From: Kosakonia sacchari
GTDB lineage: Bacteria > Pseudomonadota > Gammaproteobacteria > Enterobacterales > Enterobacteriaceae
Assembly (NCBI GenBank): GCA_900109485.1
Contig: FOAY01000008.1
Span: 124,001-188,000, forward strand
Reading direction: 5' to 3'
Length of the DNA stretch: 64,000 bases
Positions 56,228-64,000 of this stretch are shown one piece after another (within the stretch, counting starts at the first letter, position 1; each line of letters starts with the position of its first letter). The notes under the pieces are model-generated. The model was not told the origin of the DNA. It saw only the letters and a list, made by a program, of their open reading frames with translations, and made no database searches. Both the position numbers and the translations under genes were made by a program.

Positions 56228-56989
56228 TCACCGGCTCGATTGCAAAAACTTCCTCACCCTATCCGAATCTGGATTGGTAAAAAACTTCTCCGGCGATGCC
56301 TTCTCGATCAGCAGCCCTTTCTCCAGAAACACCACTTCATCCGACACCTGGCGGGCGAAATCCATCTCGTGGGTCACCACCACCATCGTATAACCTTCTG
56401 CCGCGAGATCTTTCATCACCCCCAGCACCTCATTCACCAGCTCCGGATCCAGCGCCGAAGTCGGTTCATCGAAGAGGATCACTTCCGGCGACATTGCCAG
56501 CGAACGGGCGATCGCCACGCGCTGTTTTTGCCCGCCGGAAAGGGTAATCGGGTAGACATCGGCCTTGTGGCCCATGCCCACTTTTTCCAGCTGACGGCGG
56601 GCAATCTCGTTTGCCGCGTCGCGCTTCATGCCTTTCACATGCACCAGCGCTTCGGTGACGTTTTGCTGCACCGTTAAATGCGGCCACAGGTTAAAACTCT
56701 GAAACACCATCCCGACCCGCTCGCGGATATGGGAGAGATCTTTGTGCGACATCGCTTTGCCCGTCTTCTCATCCACCCCGATGCGCTGGCCGCTGATGCG
56801 CACTTCGCCGCGATCCGGCTGCTCCAGCCAGTTCATGCAGCGCAGCAGCGTCGATTTACCGGAGCCGGACGAACCCAGAATGCTCACCACCGTGCCCTTC
56901 TCCACCGTCAGGTTGATATCCCGCAGCACTTCAACGTTATCAAACTGTTTGGACAGGTTTTTGATGCTAACCGCGCTTGCTTCAGGCAT
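56228..56989 (-). CDS. Polar amino-acid ABC transporter ATPase (GlnQ type)
   Basis: 253 residues. Walker A GSSGSGKST (about 39-47), Q-loop GMVFQSFNLWPHLTVQQNV, signature LSGGQKQRVAIARSL, Walker B LFDEPTSALDPEL, switch VTHEMDFA, all of the GlnQ/HisP branch. Last gene of a four-gene operon and overlapping the permease gene upstream by eight bases. Confidence 0.92.
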   Translation of the reverse strand: MPEASAVSIKNLSKQFDNVEVLRDINLTVEKGTVVSILGSSGSGKSTLLRCMNWLEQPDRGEVRISGQRIGVDEKTGKAMSHKDLSHIRERVGMVFQSFNLWPHLTVQQNVTEALVHVKGMKRDAANEIARRQLEKVGMGHKADVYPITLSGGQKQRVAIARSLAMSPEVILFDEPTSALDPELVNEVLGVMKDLAAEGYTMVVVTHEMDFARQVSDEVVFLEKGLLIEKASPEKFFTNPDSDRVRKFLQSSR

Positions 56990-57647
56990 GGCTCATTCCT
57001 CTTTTAGCTCCATAATGACTTAACCGCTTAATCAACAACTCCAGCAAAATGCTGATCCCCCAGTAGAGCGCAATGGCGACAATAAAGGCGTTAAACGGAA
57101 TAAAGTAAGTTGACTGCACGCTATTCGCGGCGGCGGTAATCTCCTGCACGGTAATAATGCACAGAAACGCGGTATCTTTCAGGCAAATAATAAGCTGATT
57201 GCCCATTAACGGCAGCGACGACGAAAAGATATTCGGCAGAATAATACGGCGAAAAGTTTTATAGCGTGAAAAACCCTGCGACTGCGCGGCCTCAATATAC
57301 CCGGCGGAAAATATCCGCCGCTGGCTGCGTAATATTTCGAAGAAATAAGCCCCGTGATAAATCACCAGCGCCAGCAGACCGGCGGTCCAGGCATCCATAC
57401 TGATACCCACTTGCGGCAATCCGTAATACAGCAGATACGCCAGAATTAAAAATGGCACGGCGCGCATCAGGCTGACAAAAGCGATAATCAGACGATTAAT
57501 AACACGATGCTGATACTCCATGACATAGCACAGCGTAATACCAATAAACAACCCGACAACGGCGGCGATAATAAACAGTTCCAGCGTTGCCAGCAGCCCG
57601 TTAAAAAAACTCTCACGCGCCGCCCAAATAATTCCCCACTGATTCAT
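56982..57647 (-). CDS. Polar amino-acid ABC transporter permease
   Basis: 221 residues, about five helices, HisM/GlnP type. The EAA region reads YIEAAQSQGFSRYKTFRRII followed by LPNIFSSSLPLMGNQLI. LMRAVPFLILAYLLYYGLPQ is the conserved early segment. It pairs with the permease encoded 14 bases upstream to form a heterodimer. Confidence 0.9.
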   Translation of the reverse strand: MNQWGIIWAARESFFNGLLATLELFIIAAVVGLFIGITLCYVMEYQHRVINRLIIAFVSLMRAVPFLILAYLLYYGLPQVGISMDAWTAGLLALVIYHGAYFFEILRSQRRIFSAGYIEAAQSQGFSRYKTFRRIILPNIFSSSLPLMGNQLIICLKDTAFLCIITVQEITAAANSVQSTYFIPFNAFIVAIALYWGISILLELLIKRLSHYGAKRGMSHA

Positions 57648-57661
57648 ATCTCCTCCGCCTC

Positions 57662-58303
57662 TTATCGCGCCAGGCGCTTGGCTTTACGTTCGGCCGCGCC
57701 CTGCAACTTCAGCAGCAGGCCGATGATAATAACGTACAACAACCCGGCGGCCAGAATCGGCGACAGCGGTTCATAGGTCACCGAGGAAATACGGTTGGTT
57801 ACGCGGGTTAAATCCACCACGCCGATGATCGCAATGGCCGGGCTGCCTTTAATCAGGAACGACATCTCATTGACCAGCGCAGGCAGGCTTTCAATCCACA
57901 TCTGCGGCAGCATGATTTGCCGGAAATAGGTCCAGCGCCGCATACCGACGGATTCCGCCGCTTCCCGCTGCTCACGCGGGAAATTACGAAATGCGTTGCG
58001 CCAGATTTCGGCGTTAAATGCCGAGGTATTTAACGTCAGCGCCAGAATAGCGGCGGGCGTTTTATCGAGATTAATGCCGAGCGTCGGCAGCGATAAAAAC
58101 AGAAACAGCACCAGCGTTACCAGCGGCGTCGCGCGAGCCAGGCTGATGTAAACCACCAGCAACTGATCAATAACCGGGATCTTCATCATGCGGATAAAGG
58201 CGATCACCAGGCCAATCACCACCCCGAAAGCAATCGCCACGCAAGAGATCCAGAGGGTCGTCCATGCGCCTTCAATCAATAACTGCCACGAGATTAAGTC
58301 CAT
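57662..58303 (-). CDS. Polar amino-acid ABC transporter permease
   Basis: 213 residues of the HisQ/GlnP family: SLARATPLVTLVLFLFLSLP, LTLNTSAFNAEIWRNAFRNF and the EAA motif REAAESVGMRRWTYFRQIML. Second gene of the operon, after the binding protein and a strong intercistronic hairpin. Confidence 0.9.
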   Translation of the reverse strand: MDLISWQLLIEGAWTTLWISCVAIAFGVVIGLVIAFIRMMKIPVIDQLLVVYISLARATPLVTLVLFLFLSLPTLGINLDKTPAAILALTLNTSAFNAEIWRNAFRNFPREQREAAESVGMRRWTYFRQIMLPQMWIESLPALVNEMSFLIKGSPAIAIIGVVDLTRVTNRISSVTYEPLSPILAAGLLYVIIIGLLLKLQGAAERKAKRLAR

Positions 58304-58323
58304 GTTCCCTCCTGTTAAAACGT

Positions 58324-58341
58324 GCGGCGGTGCCCCGCCGC
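58324..58341 (-). promoter_or_regulatory. Intercistronic hairpin after the binding-protein gene
   Basis: Perfect GCGGCGG / CCGCCGC stem with a four-base loop between the binding-protein stop and the first permease gene. Such hairpins protect the upstream message and give the usual excess of binding protein over permease. Confidence 0.65.
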
Positions 58342-58348
58342 GTTACAC

Positions 58349-59197
58349 TTACAGACCGGCTAACTTGTGGAACTGATCGGCGCTGGTGATCGCCTCTTTC
58401 GGTAATTCGTAGGTCTCACCGAACCATTTTTTCTGCAACTCAGTCAGCTTGCCGGTTTCGGTCATGTGGTTCATAAACCCGGTCATGAACTTCAGCAGTT
58501 CCGGCGAGTTTTTCGGGATTGGCCAGGCCATGTAGCCAGGGCCAGAAACTGCCAGCCCTTTGGCGAACACTTTCGGCTTCGCTTTCACCAGGTCGTTCAC
58601 CGAAATCACCACGTTGATGACGTAATCGACGCGTTTGTTCGCCAGGTCAGCATAGGCTTCCGGGTAGGATTGATACTCAACCACCGGGCCAAGTTTGCCG
58701 CCCACTTTTTCCAGCATCGCTTTCAGTTCCGGCAAACGCGCCAGCAGTGCGCTGCCCGCCTGAACACCCACTTTTTTACCGCTGAGATCGGCAATGGTAT
58801 TTAGCGTTTTGTCATCGGCGCGTTTCACGAAATAGTGCTGTGCGGATGCCCACGGCGGGGTGAAATTAAATACGTTGAGGCGTTCATCGGTAATTACCGC
58901 GCCAGTGAGGGCCATATCATATTGCCCGGTGGAGACCGCAGCGAGTAAGCCGGTCCACGGCAAAATACTTTGGTTGATATTGAATTTTGCGTATTTACGC
59001 AGCTCTTCAAGCATGTCCTTGTTAAAACCATCCGTCTGGCCGTTATTCATAAAGTTAAACGGCGCATAATCATCTTCGGTCGCGACTTTCATCGTGCCGG
59101 ATTTTTCAATTTCAGGTAAATCCGCTGCCACTGCGTGTAATGAAAATGCCAAAGAGATCATGGCTGCAAGACAATATTTGCCGAATACTTTTTTCAT
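58349..59197 (-). CDS. Polar amino-acid ABC substrate-binding protein
   Basis: 282 residues with a signal peptide (KYCLAAMISLAFSLHAVAA|D). SBP_bac_3 family: GTMKVATEDDYAPFNFM, GFNKDMLEELRKYAKF, LAAVSTGQYDMALTGAVITD, ERLNVFNFTPPW, DLSGKKVGVQAGSALL. The ATG at 59197 has a GGAG site and family-length N-terminus. First gene of the transporter operon, divergent from a MocR regulator. The amino acid bound is unknown. Confidence 0.92.
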   Translation of the reverse strand: MKKVFGKYCLAAMISLAFSLHAVAADLPEIEKSGTMKVATEDDYAPFNFMNNGQTDGFNKDMLEELRKYAKFNINQSILPWTGLLAAVSTGQYDMALTGAVITDERLNVFNFTPPWASAQHYFVKRADDKTLNTIADLSGKKVGVQAGSALLARLPELKAMLEKVGGKLGPVVEYQSYPEAYADLANKRVDYVINVVISVNDLVKAKPKVFAKGLAVSGPGYMAWPIPKNSPELLKFMTGFMNHMTETGKLTELQKKWFGETYELPKEAITSADQFHKLAGL

Positions 59198-59430
59198 TTC
59201 TCCACCCTTATTTAATTTGCCAGACCGGTACATTCCAGGGGTGCCGGAAGCTTTGCAAGATATATGCCGAATCAGAAACTCGCCCGACGTTTTGTGACTG
59301 CGTTTTTACAATAGGGAGGCAAAGTCGCTTCTGAATAGAGCCAGTTTCTGAAAGAGTATGTGTCAGTTTGCCGGAATCTGGTATGAAACTTGCTCAACTC
59401 CTGTAGAAGATATATCGCGAGGAGTGCAGC

Positions 59431-60903
59431 ATGATTCGCCATCTACTGAACGTAAATTTTGACGCCCGGCGTGGACTGCAGGAGCAAGTTCGCGAATCAC
59501 TGGTTAATGCCATTCTGAGTGGTATTTTCCCGGCTGATACCCCTCTCCCTTCGTGCCGCCAGCTCGCCAGCCAGCTTGGCGTCTCGCGCAATACCACGGC
59601 GCTGGTGTTTGAAAGCCTGGTCAACGAAGGTTATCTGGTTAGTCGCCCGCGCAGTGGTTACTACCTGCATCCGGATTATTACTCCGCTGGCCTGGCGAGT
59701 GGGCAGAGTATCGCGGCTGCACCCGAATGCGAGGGCGATGCACCACGATGGGGCAATCGCCTGAAAATTACCCCCAGCCAGCAGGAGTCGATTCTCAAAC
59801 CCGCTGGCTGGATGCACTACCGCTACCCGTTTATCTACGGCCAGCCCGACACCCAGCAGTTTCCCCTCGCCACCTGGCGCGCGGCGGCAAACTGGCTGCA
59901 CGGCGGCGTGCGCGATCCGGCCTGGGTGATTGACCATATCGACCAGGATGTGCCGATGCTGGTTGAGCAGATCCGTACACGCGTGCTGCCCAAACGCGGC
60001 ATTGTCGCCGCGCCGGATGAAATTCTGATTACCCTTGGATCGCAAAACGCGCTCTACCTGCTGACACGCCTGCTGATGTCTGCGGAAACCCGCGTGGCGG
60101 TGGAGAACCCCAGTTTTCGCGAAGCCATCAACACCTTTTTATTAAGCGATACGCAGATTGTGCCGCACCCGGTAGACAGCGAAGGGCTGGTGCTCAATGA
60201 CACGCCCTGCGACTACTACTACGTGACGCCAGGCCACCAGGTTCCGACCGGGGTGACGATGAGCAAAGCGCGGCGCACGCAGTTGCTGGACTACGCCACC
60301 CGCCACGATGCGGTGGTGATTGAAGATGATTACGACTCGGAAAGTAACTTTATGCAGAACCCGCTGCCCGCGCTGAAAGCCAGCGATCGCAGCGGACGGG
60401 TGATCTACGTCAGCAGCCTGTCGAAAGCGCTGTCGCCGGGGCTGCGCCTTGGATTTATGGTCGCCGCGCCGGAGATTATCGATGAGGCGCGCGCGCTGCG
60501 CCGCCTGGTGTACCGCCATCCGCCGACCAACATTCAGTATCAAATGGCGCATTTCCTCGCCCAGGGGCACTACGAAACCCATTTGCGCCGCTACCACGAG
60601 GATTCCGCCCGCCGCTGGGACAGCCTGCACAATGCGCTGCGCACCTTTTTACCGGAGTGTCAGATGATGGACGGCAGCGAGCATGCCAACGCGTTCTGGC
60701 TGCGCACGCCGGAGCATATCAGCACGCAGCAACTGACCTGGCGGGCCGCGCATGCGGGTGTACTGATTGAACCTGGCGCGCGCCATTTTCTCAATGCCGC
60801 GCCGCCGGATAACTTCTTCCGTATGGGCTTTCACGCCATTAACCCGCAGGCAATTGCCCCCGGCGTGGAAGTCCTGCGCGGGCAGCTTGAGCAGTTCTGC
60901 TAA
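59431..60903 (+). CDS. MocR-type GntR regulator with aminotransferase domain
   Basis: 490 residues. GntR winged helix at the N-terminus (LQEQVRESLVNAILSGIFPA, LPSCRQLASQLGVSRNTTAL, VFESLVNEGYLVSRPRSGYY), then a class I aminotransferase-like domain that binds PLP: VENPSFREAI, YVTPGHQVPTGVTM, IEDDYDSE, and SSLSKALSPGLRLGF with the PLP lysine. MocR proteins control amino-acid or vitamin B6 genes. Divergent from the amino-acid transporter, so that operon is its likely target; the M20-amidase operon converges on it. Confidence 0.92.
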   Translation: MIRHLLNVNFDARRGLQEQVRESLVNAILSGIFPADTPLPSCRQLASQLGVSRNTTALVFESLVNEGYLVSRPRSGYYLHPDYYSAGLASGQSIAAAPECEGDAPRWGNRLKITPSQQESILKPAGWMHYRYPFIYGQPDTQQFPLATWRAAANWLHGGVRDPAWVIDHIDQDVPMLVEQIRTRVLPKRGIVAAPDEILITLGSQNALYLLTRLLMSAETRVAVENPSFREAINTFLLSDTQIVPHPVDSEGLVLNDTPCDYYYVTPGHQVPTGVTMSKARRTQLLDYATRHDAVVIEDDYDSESNFMQNPLPALKASDRSGRVIYVSSLSKALSPGLRLGFMVAAPEIIDEARALRRLVYRHPPTNIQYQMAHFLAQGHYETHLRRYHEDSARRWDSLHNALRTFLPECQMMDGSEHANAFWLRTPEHISTQQLTWRAAHAGVLIEPGARHFLNAAPPDNFFRMGFHAINPQAIAPGVEVLRGQLEQFC

Positions 60904-60926
60904 ACCGCCCCGATAAGGGCGGTTTT
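60904..60926 (+). terminator. Terminator after the MocR gene
   Basis: ACCGCCC (60904-60910) / GGGCGGT (60917-60923) with a CGATAA loop and TTTT, in front of the converging hydrolase gene; the minus strand also has an A/T-rich tail. Confidence 0.85.
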
Positions 60927-60927
60927 C

Positions 60928-62196
60928 TCACTGTGCTTTCGCGTACTCCATCATCACCTGCAACAGCACATTTGCCCCGGCAGTGACATGTTCCGGCGCG
61001 GCATACTCAATTTCGTTATGGCTGATGCCGTCTTTGCAGGGGATAAAGATCATTCCGGTCGGCGCAAGGTAGCTCATATAAACCGCATCGTGACCGGCGC
61101 CAGAGACAATCGGGCGCGACGGATAACCAAGCTGCTGCGCCGCGCGGCCAATCGCCTGCTGGCACTGCGCGTCAAACGGCGCGGCCGGATAGTGGCTGAC
61201 CTGCTCCAGCGTGACGCCCAGCCCCGTTTCCTGTGCCACTTTGGCGATAAAAGCACGCAGTTGCGCATCCATCTCATCGACAGCAGCATCGCTGATGTTG
61301 CGCATATCCACGGAGAATTTCACTTCGCCCGGCACCACGTTGCGGCTGTTCGGGTGCACCTGCACCATACCCACTGTGCCGCGCCCCTGCTCGCTGCGCC
61401 CGGCAATCGCCACCACTTCCTGCATAATGCACGTCGCCACCTGCAACGCATCCTGGCGCAGGTGCATTGGCGTTGGCCCGGCGTGGGATTCCATCCCCGT
61501 GACGGTGCAGTCATACCAGCGGATGCCCAGTACGCCCTGCACTACGCCTATCACTTTTTCCTCTTCTTCCAGAATCGGCCCCTGTTCAATATGCGCTTCA
61601 AAGTAGGCTGCCAGCGGATGATCGCCCGGTGTTTGCTCGCCAATGTAGCCAATCTTCTCCAGCTCTTGCTGCACGGTTTTGCCTTCGGCATCGGTGGCAG
61701 CGTAGATTTTCTCCAGCGGGAAAACGCCAGCAAAGACGCCGGAACCCATCATCACCGGCACAAAGCGCGAGCCTTCTTCATTGGTCCAGAACACCACTTC
61801 CAGCGGATGCTCGGTTGCAATCTGCAAATCGTTGAGCGTGCGCACCACTTCCAGCGCGGCCAGCACGCCAAAGTTGCCGTCGAATTTGCCGCCGGTCGGC
61901 TGCGTGTCGATATGGCTGCCCGCCACAATCGGCGGCAGGTTCGGGTTGCGCCCTTCGCGGCGCATAAACACGTTGCCGATTTTATCGATGGTGATACTCA
62001 GCCCGGCCGCTTTGCCCCAGCCAATCACCAAATCGCGCCCCTGCCGATCGAGATCGGTTAACGTCAGACGACAGCAACCGCCTTTTGGCGTCGCGCCGAT
62101 TTTCGCCAGCTCCATCAGGGAATCCCATAACCGCTCGCCGTTAACCCGGCAGTCGCTCAGCGCCAGCGCGTGGCTGTGCAAAACTTCGCTTGTCAT
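60928..62196 (-). CDS. M20-family amidohydrolase (N-carbamoyl amino acid / allantoate hydrolase type)
   Basis: 422 residues. Zinc-dependent hydrolase of the HyuC/AllC branch: AGSHIDTQPTGGKFDGNFGV (metal His and Asp), FWTNEEGSRFVPVMMGS (catalytic and bridging acids), YFEAHIEQGPILEEEEK, GMESHAGPTPMHLRQDA, SGAGHDAVYMS and IPCKDGISHNEIEY. It cleaves an N-carbamoyl or ureido amide, releasing ammonia. The ATG at 62196 follows AGGAG by seven or eight bases and comes one base after the amidase stop. Confidence 0.88.
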   Translation of the reverse strand: MTSEVLHSHALALSDCRVNGERLWDSLMELAKIGATPKGGCCRLTLTDLDRQGRDLVIGWGKAAGLSITIDKIGNVFMRREGRNPNLPPIVAGSHIDTQPTGGKFDGNFGVLAALEVVRTLNDLQIATEHPLEVVFWTNEEGSRFVPVMMGSGVFAGVFPLEKIYAATDAEGKTVQQELEKIGYIGEQTPGDHPLAAYFEAHIEQGPILEEEEKVIGVVQGVLGIRWYDCTVTGMESHAGPTPMHLRQDALQVATCIMQEVVAIAGRSEQGRGTVGMVQVHPNSRNVVPGEVKFSVDMRNISDAAVDEMDAQLRAFIAKVAQETGLGVTLEQVSHYPAAPFDAQCQQAIGRAAQQLGYPSRPIVSGAGHDAVYMSYLAPTGMIFIPCKDGISHNEIEYAAPEHVTAGANVLLQVMMEYAKAQ

Positions 62197-62197
62197 C

Positions 62198-63367
62198 TTA
62201 TTTCTCCTGCATAAAGGTGGTGGCCATCGACACCAGCAGCGCATCGCTGCCGCACGGGCCGATCAGTGAAATTCCCAGCGGCGCGCCGTCAATCGTGGTC
62301 ACCGGAATGTTGACCTGCGGGCGACGAGTCAGCACCGCTATCAGCAACAAGTCGTGAGAGATGCGCCGCGTGGCTTCGATCTCTTCTGGTGCGGCCGTTA
62401 ATAACGGCGCCGCATCCGGCACGGTCGGCAGCAGCAGAATGCGATCACCCAGTTGCGTCTGCCACCAGGCGGTAAAGGCTTCGCGAAGCTGGCACGCCGC
62501 AGCGAACTCCGCCTCCGTGACCGCTTTGCCGTATGCAAAGCGCTCCGCCACATCCGGCCCCAGTTGCATGCCCAGCCTTTCAATGTTGTGGCCCTGCGAT
62601 TGCCAGGCTTCATAGCCCTGAATCTGGCGAAACGCGGTGTAAACGGCTTCGCGCTCCGGCAGCGGCGCATCCAGCGAGGCGATCTCGCCAAAATGTTGCG
62701 CGAGCTTTTCCCGTACCGGCAGCAGCGCCTGCTGGCTGTGCGGCGGGAGCGCGGCAAACAGCGCTTCATGGCAGGCCAGTTCAGTCTGCGCGGGCGTGAA
62801 GGTGTCGTCACCGAGCAGGCAACGGGCTGCTGCGCTAAACGCCTGTGGCGTGCGGGCGAAGAAACCGCAGGTGTCCATGGTGGCGCACAGCGGCTGGCAG
62901 CCTGCCAGCGAAATACGGCCGTGGGTTGGGCGTAGACCAAACAGGCCGCAATAGCTTGCCGGTGTGCGCACCGAACCGCCGGTGTCGGTGCCGAGCGCGA
63001 TATCACACAGACTATGGGATACCGCCGAGGCCGAACCGGACGACGAGCCGCCAGGAATGCGCAGCGGCGCTGCGCCATTGCGCGGCGTACCGTAATGGAT
63101 GTTATGGCCGCTCATCGAATAGGCCAGTTCGCTGGTATGGGTTTTACCGACAAACCTCGCCCCGCCGTCCAGCAGCATTTGCACGGCGGGCGCAGTGGTG
63201 GTTTTGATGCCCGAAGCGGCAAGCACGTGCGGGTTGCCGCCGCCCGTGGGATAGCCTGCGACATCAAACAGATCTTTTGCCGCAAAGGTCAGGCCGCTCA
63301 GCGGGCCGCTTTCCGCCTGCGGCACAGCGACGAAGGGATAAGGCATAAAAGCCCGTGGGTCCTGCAT
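62198..63367 (-). CDS. Amidase (amidase-signature family)
   Basis: 389 residues. The Ser-cisSer-Lys triad is visible: FAAKDLFDVAG (Lys31), PGGSSSGSASAV, and LGTDTGGSVRTPASYCGLFG with the nucleophilic serine. Hydrolyses a small amide to an acid and ammonia; substrate unknown. On the short side for the family and close to AtzE/plant AMI1-like enzymes. Probably co-transcribed with the ABC transporter upstream and the M20 hydrolase one base downstream. An indole-acetamide activity is conceivable but not supported by anything local. Confidence 0.87.
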   Translation of the reverse strand: MQDPRAFMPYPFVAVPQAESGPLSGLTFAAKDLFDVAGYPTGGGNPHVLAASGIKTTTAPAVQMLLDGGARFVGKTHTSELAYSMSGHNIHYGTPRNGAAPLRIPGGSSSGSASAVSHSLCDIALGTDTGGSVRTPASYCGLFGLRPTHGRISLAGCQPLCATMDTCGFFARTPQAFSAAARCLLGDDTFTPAQTELACHEALFAALPPHSQQALLPVREKLAQHFGEIASLDAPLPEREAVYTAFRQIQGYEAWQSQGHNIERLGMQLGPDVAERFAYGKAVTEAEFAAACQLREAFTAWWQTQLGDRILLLPTVPDAAPLLTAAPEEIEATRRISHDLLLIAVLTRRPQVNIPVTTIDGAPLGISLIGPCGSDALLVSMATTFMQEK

Positions 63368-63382
63368 GTTACCTCCCCGATT

Positions 63383-64000
63383 TCAGGCGAATGCCTGCTG
63401 TGGTGTGATGTCGGTTGTCAGTTCGCGCCAGCGGTGGCAACTGACCACATGGCGTTCGGCGACCTGTTCCGTAACGGGTTGTTGCTGGTGACAGGCAGCC
63501 TGCGCGTGAGGGCAACGGGCGGCAAACGCGCAGCCCGGCGGCAGAGCGGCCAGATCCGGCGGCGAGCCGGGAATGCAGTGCAGCGCATCGCCCTTTTTCA
63601 GCCCCTCTTTCGGCCGGCTGCCGAGCAGTACGCGGGTGTAGGGATGGCGCGGCTGCGCGAGGATGTCGGCTATCGGTGCTTCTTCCACGATGCGCCCGGC
63701 GTACATCACCGCTACCCGATCGGCGATCTCCACCGCCGCGCCAATGTCGTGGGTGACGAAGATAATCGACAGATCGCGCAGTTTTTGCTGCTCGCGCAGC
63801 AGGATCAGGATCTGGATTTGCACGGTGGCATCCAGCGCAGTGGTCGGTTCATCGGCCAGCAGCAGTTCCGGGTTGCAGGAGAGCGCCAGCGCAATCATCG
63901 CCCGCTGGCGCATGCCGCCGGACATCTCATGCGGGTAGGCCTCAAGACGGCGCTCCGGACTGGGAATACGCACCTGGCGCAACGCCTCCAGCGCCCGCAC
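63383..64000 (-). CDS. Peptide/nickel-type ABC ATPase (DppD/OppD-like), partial
   Basis: The 5' part lies beyond the right edge; 205 residues are visible. Signature SGGMRQRAMIALALSCNPEL, Walker B LLADEPTTALDATV, switch FVTHDIGAAVEIADRVAVMY, and the oligopeptide-transporter C-terminus (PRHPYTRVLLGSRP, then a Cys cluster CAFAARCPHAQAAC) are present. It ends 15 bases before the amidase gene on the same strand, so a peptide-type transporter seems to feed the amidase and M20 hydrolase. Confidence 0.9.
   Translation of the reverse strand: MRALEALRQVRIPSPERRLEAYPHEMSGGMRQRAMIALALSCNPELLLADEPTTALDATVQIQILILLREQQKLRDLSIIFVTHDIGAAVEIADRVAVMYAGRIVEEAPIADILAQPRHPYTRVLLGSRPKEGLKKGDALHCIPGSPPDLAALPPGCAFAARCPHAQAACHQQQPVTEQVAERHVVSCHRWRELTTDITPQQAFA

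Noticed and set aside
60988-62061. 357-codon plus-strand frame
   Set aside because: Antisense to the M20 hydrolase, without any domain.

Overview
The window comes from a plant-associated member of the Enterobacteriaceae, most likely Kosakonia or a close Enterobacter/Klebsiella relative. The backbone from about 4.9 to 21.3 kb follows the E. coli K-12 order ypdK, alaC, ypdA, ypdB, glk, yfeO, ypeC, mntH, nupC, pdeA, two tRNA-Ala genes, yfeC, yfeD. It differs by carrying ipdC (indolepyruvate decarboxylase, auxin synthesis) and an aldo-keto reductase between yfeO and ypeC, and by lacking ypdC and the fry genes. A type VI secretion locus, histidine ammonia-lyase, a ramR-romA-ramA locus and choline-sulfate genes fit the same group.

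Layout. 0-2.8 kb: start of a T6SS operon (tssB, partial tssC) and a protein with winged-helix features. 2.8-4.4 kb: hutH, without other hut genes, behind a HutC-type operator. 4.9-21.3 kb: the conserved backbone, with recognisable control sites (TyrR box before ipdC, MntR and Fur boxes before mntH, a CRP site before nupC, a strong tRNA promoter). 21.3-23.9 kb: the RamR-controlled romA-ramA multidrug-response locus with its operator. 24-35.9 kb: accessory metabolism and transport: an MmyB-type regulator with a divergent MFS exporter, a PhzF-like protein, a DMT exporter with a possible attenuator leader, pheP, a VOC protein, a chemoreceptor behind a FliA promoter, a PuuA-like ligase, an acetyltransferase and a LysR regulator. 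35.9-39.4 kb: a Fur-boxed TonB receptor and a YncE-like lipoprotein. 39.5-44.8 kb: choline-sulfate uptake and hydrolysis (choX-betC on one strand, lysR-choV-choW on the other). 45.3-49.3 kb: a TauABC-type transporter and a YbiC-like dehydrogenase.

The best hidden item lies at 49.32-49.45 kb. It is an unannotated small RNA with the RyhB core, preceded by a sigma70 promoter with an embedded Fur box and ended by a strong terminator. Next to it are an intact HigA-like antitoxin and a toxin gene whose 5' end looks broken. At 50.2-53.2 kb a complete siaABCD signalling operon ends in a diguanylate cyclase; its SiaA has a cytosolic CBS-like input domain where the Pseudomonas protein has a membrane sensor. 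Directly after it, on the other strand, are a two-domain putative peptidoglycan-targeting toxin (M23-like plus DUF3289-like) and a small membrane-anchored partner whose DNA is clearly AT-rich, a likely effector-immunity pair.

56-64 kb holds a polar amino-acid ABC transporter, a MocR-type regulator, an M20 amidohydrolase, an amidase and the end of a peptide-type ABC ATPase. Together these look like a pathway for importing and deaminating an amide or N-carbamoyl compound.

All family assignments come from reading the sequence and from recall of known proteins. No database search was run.
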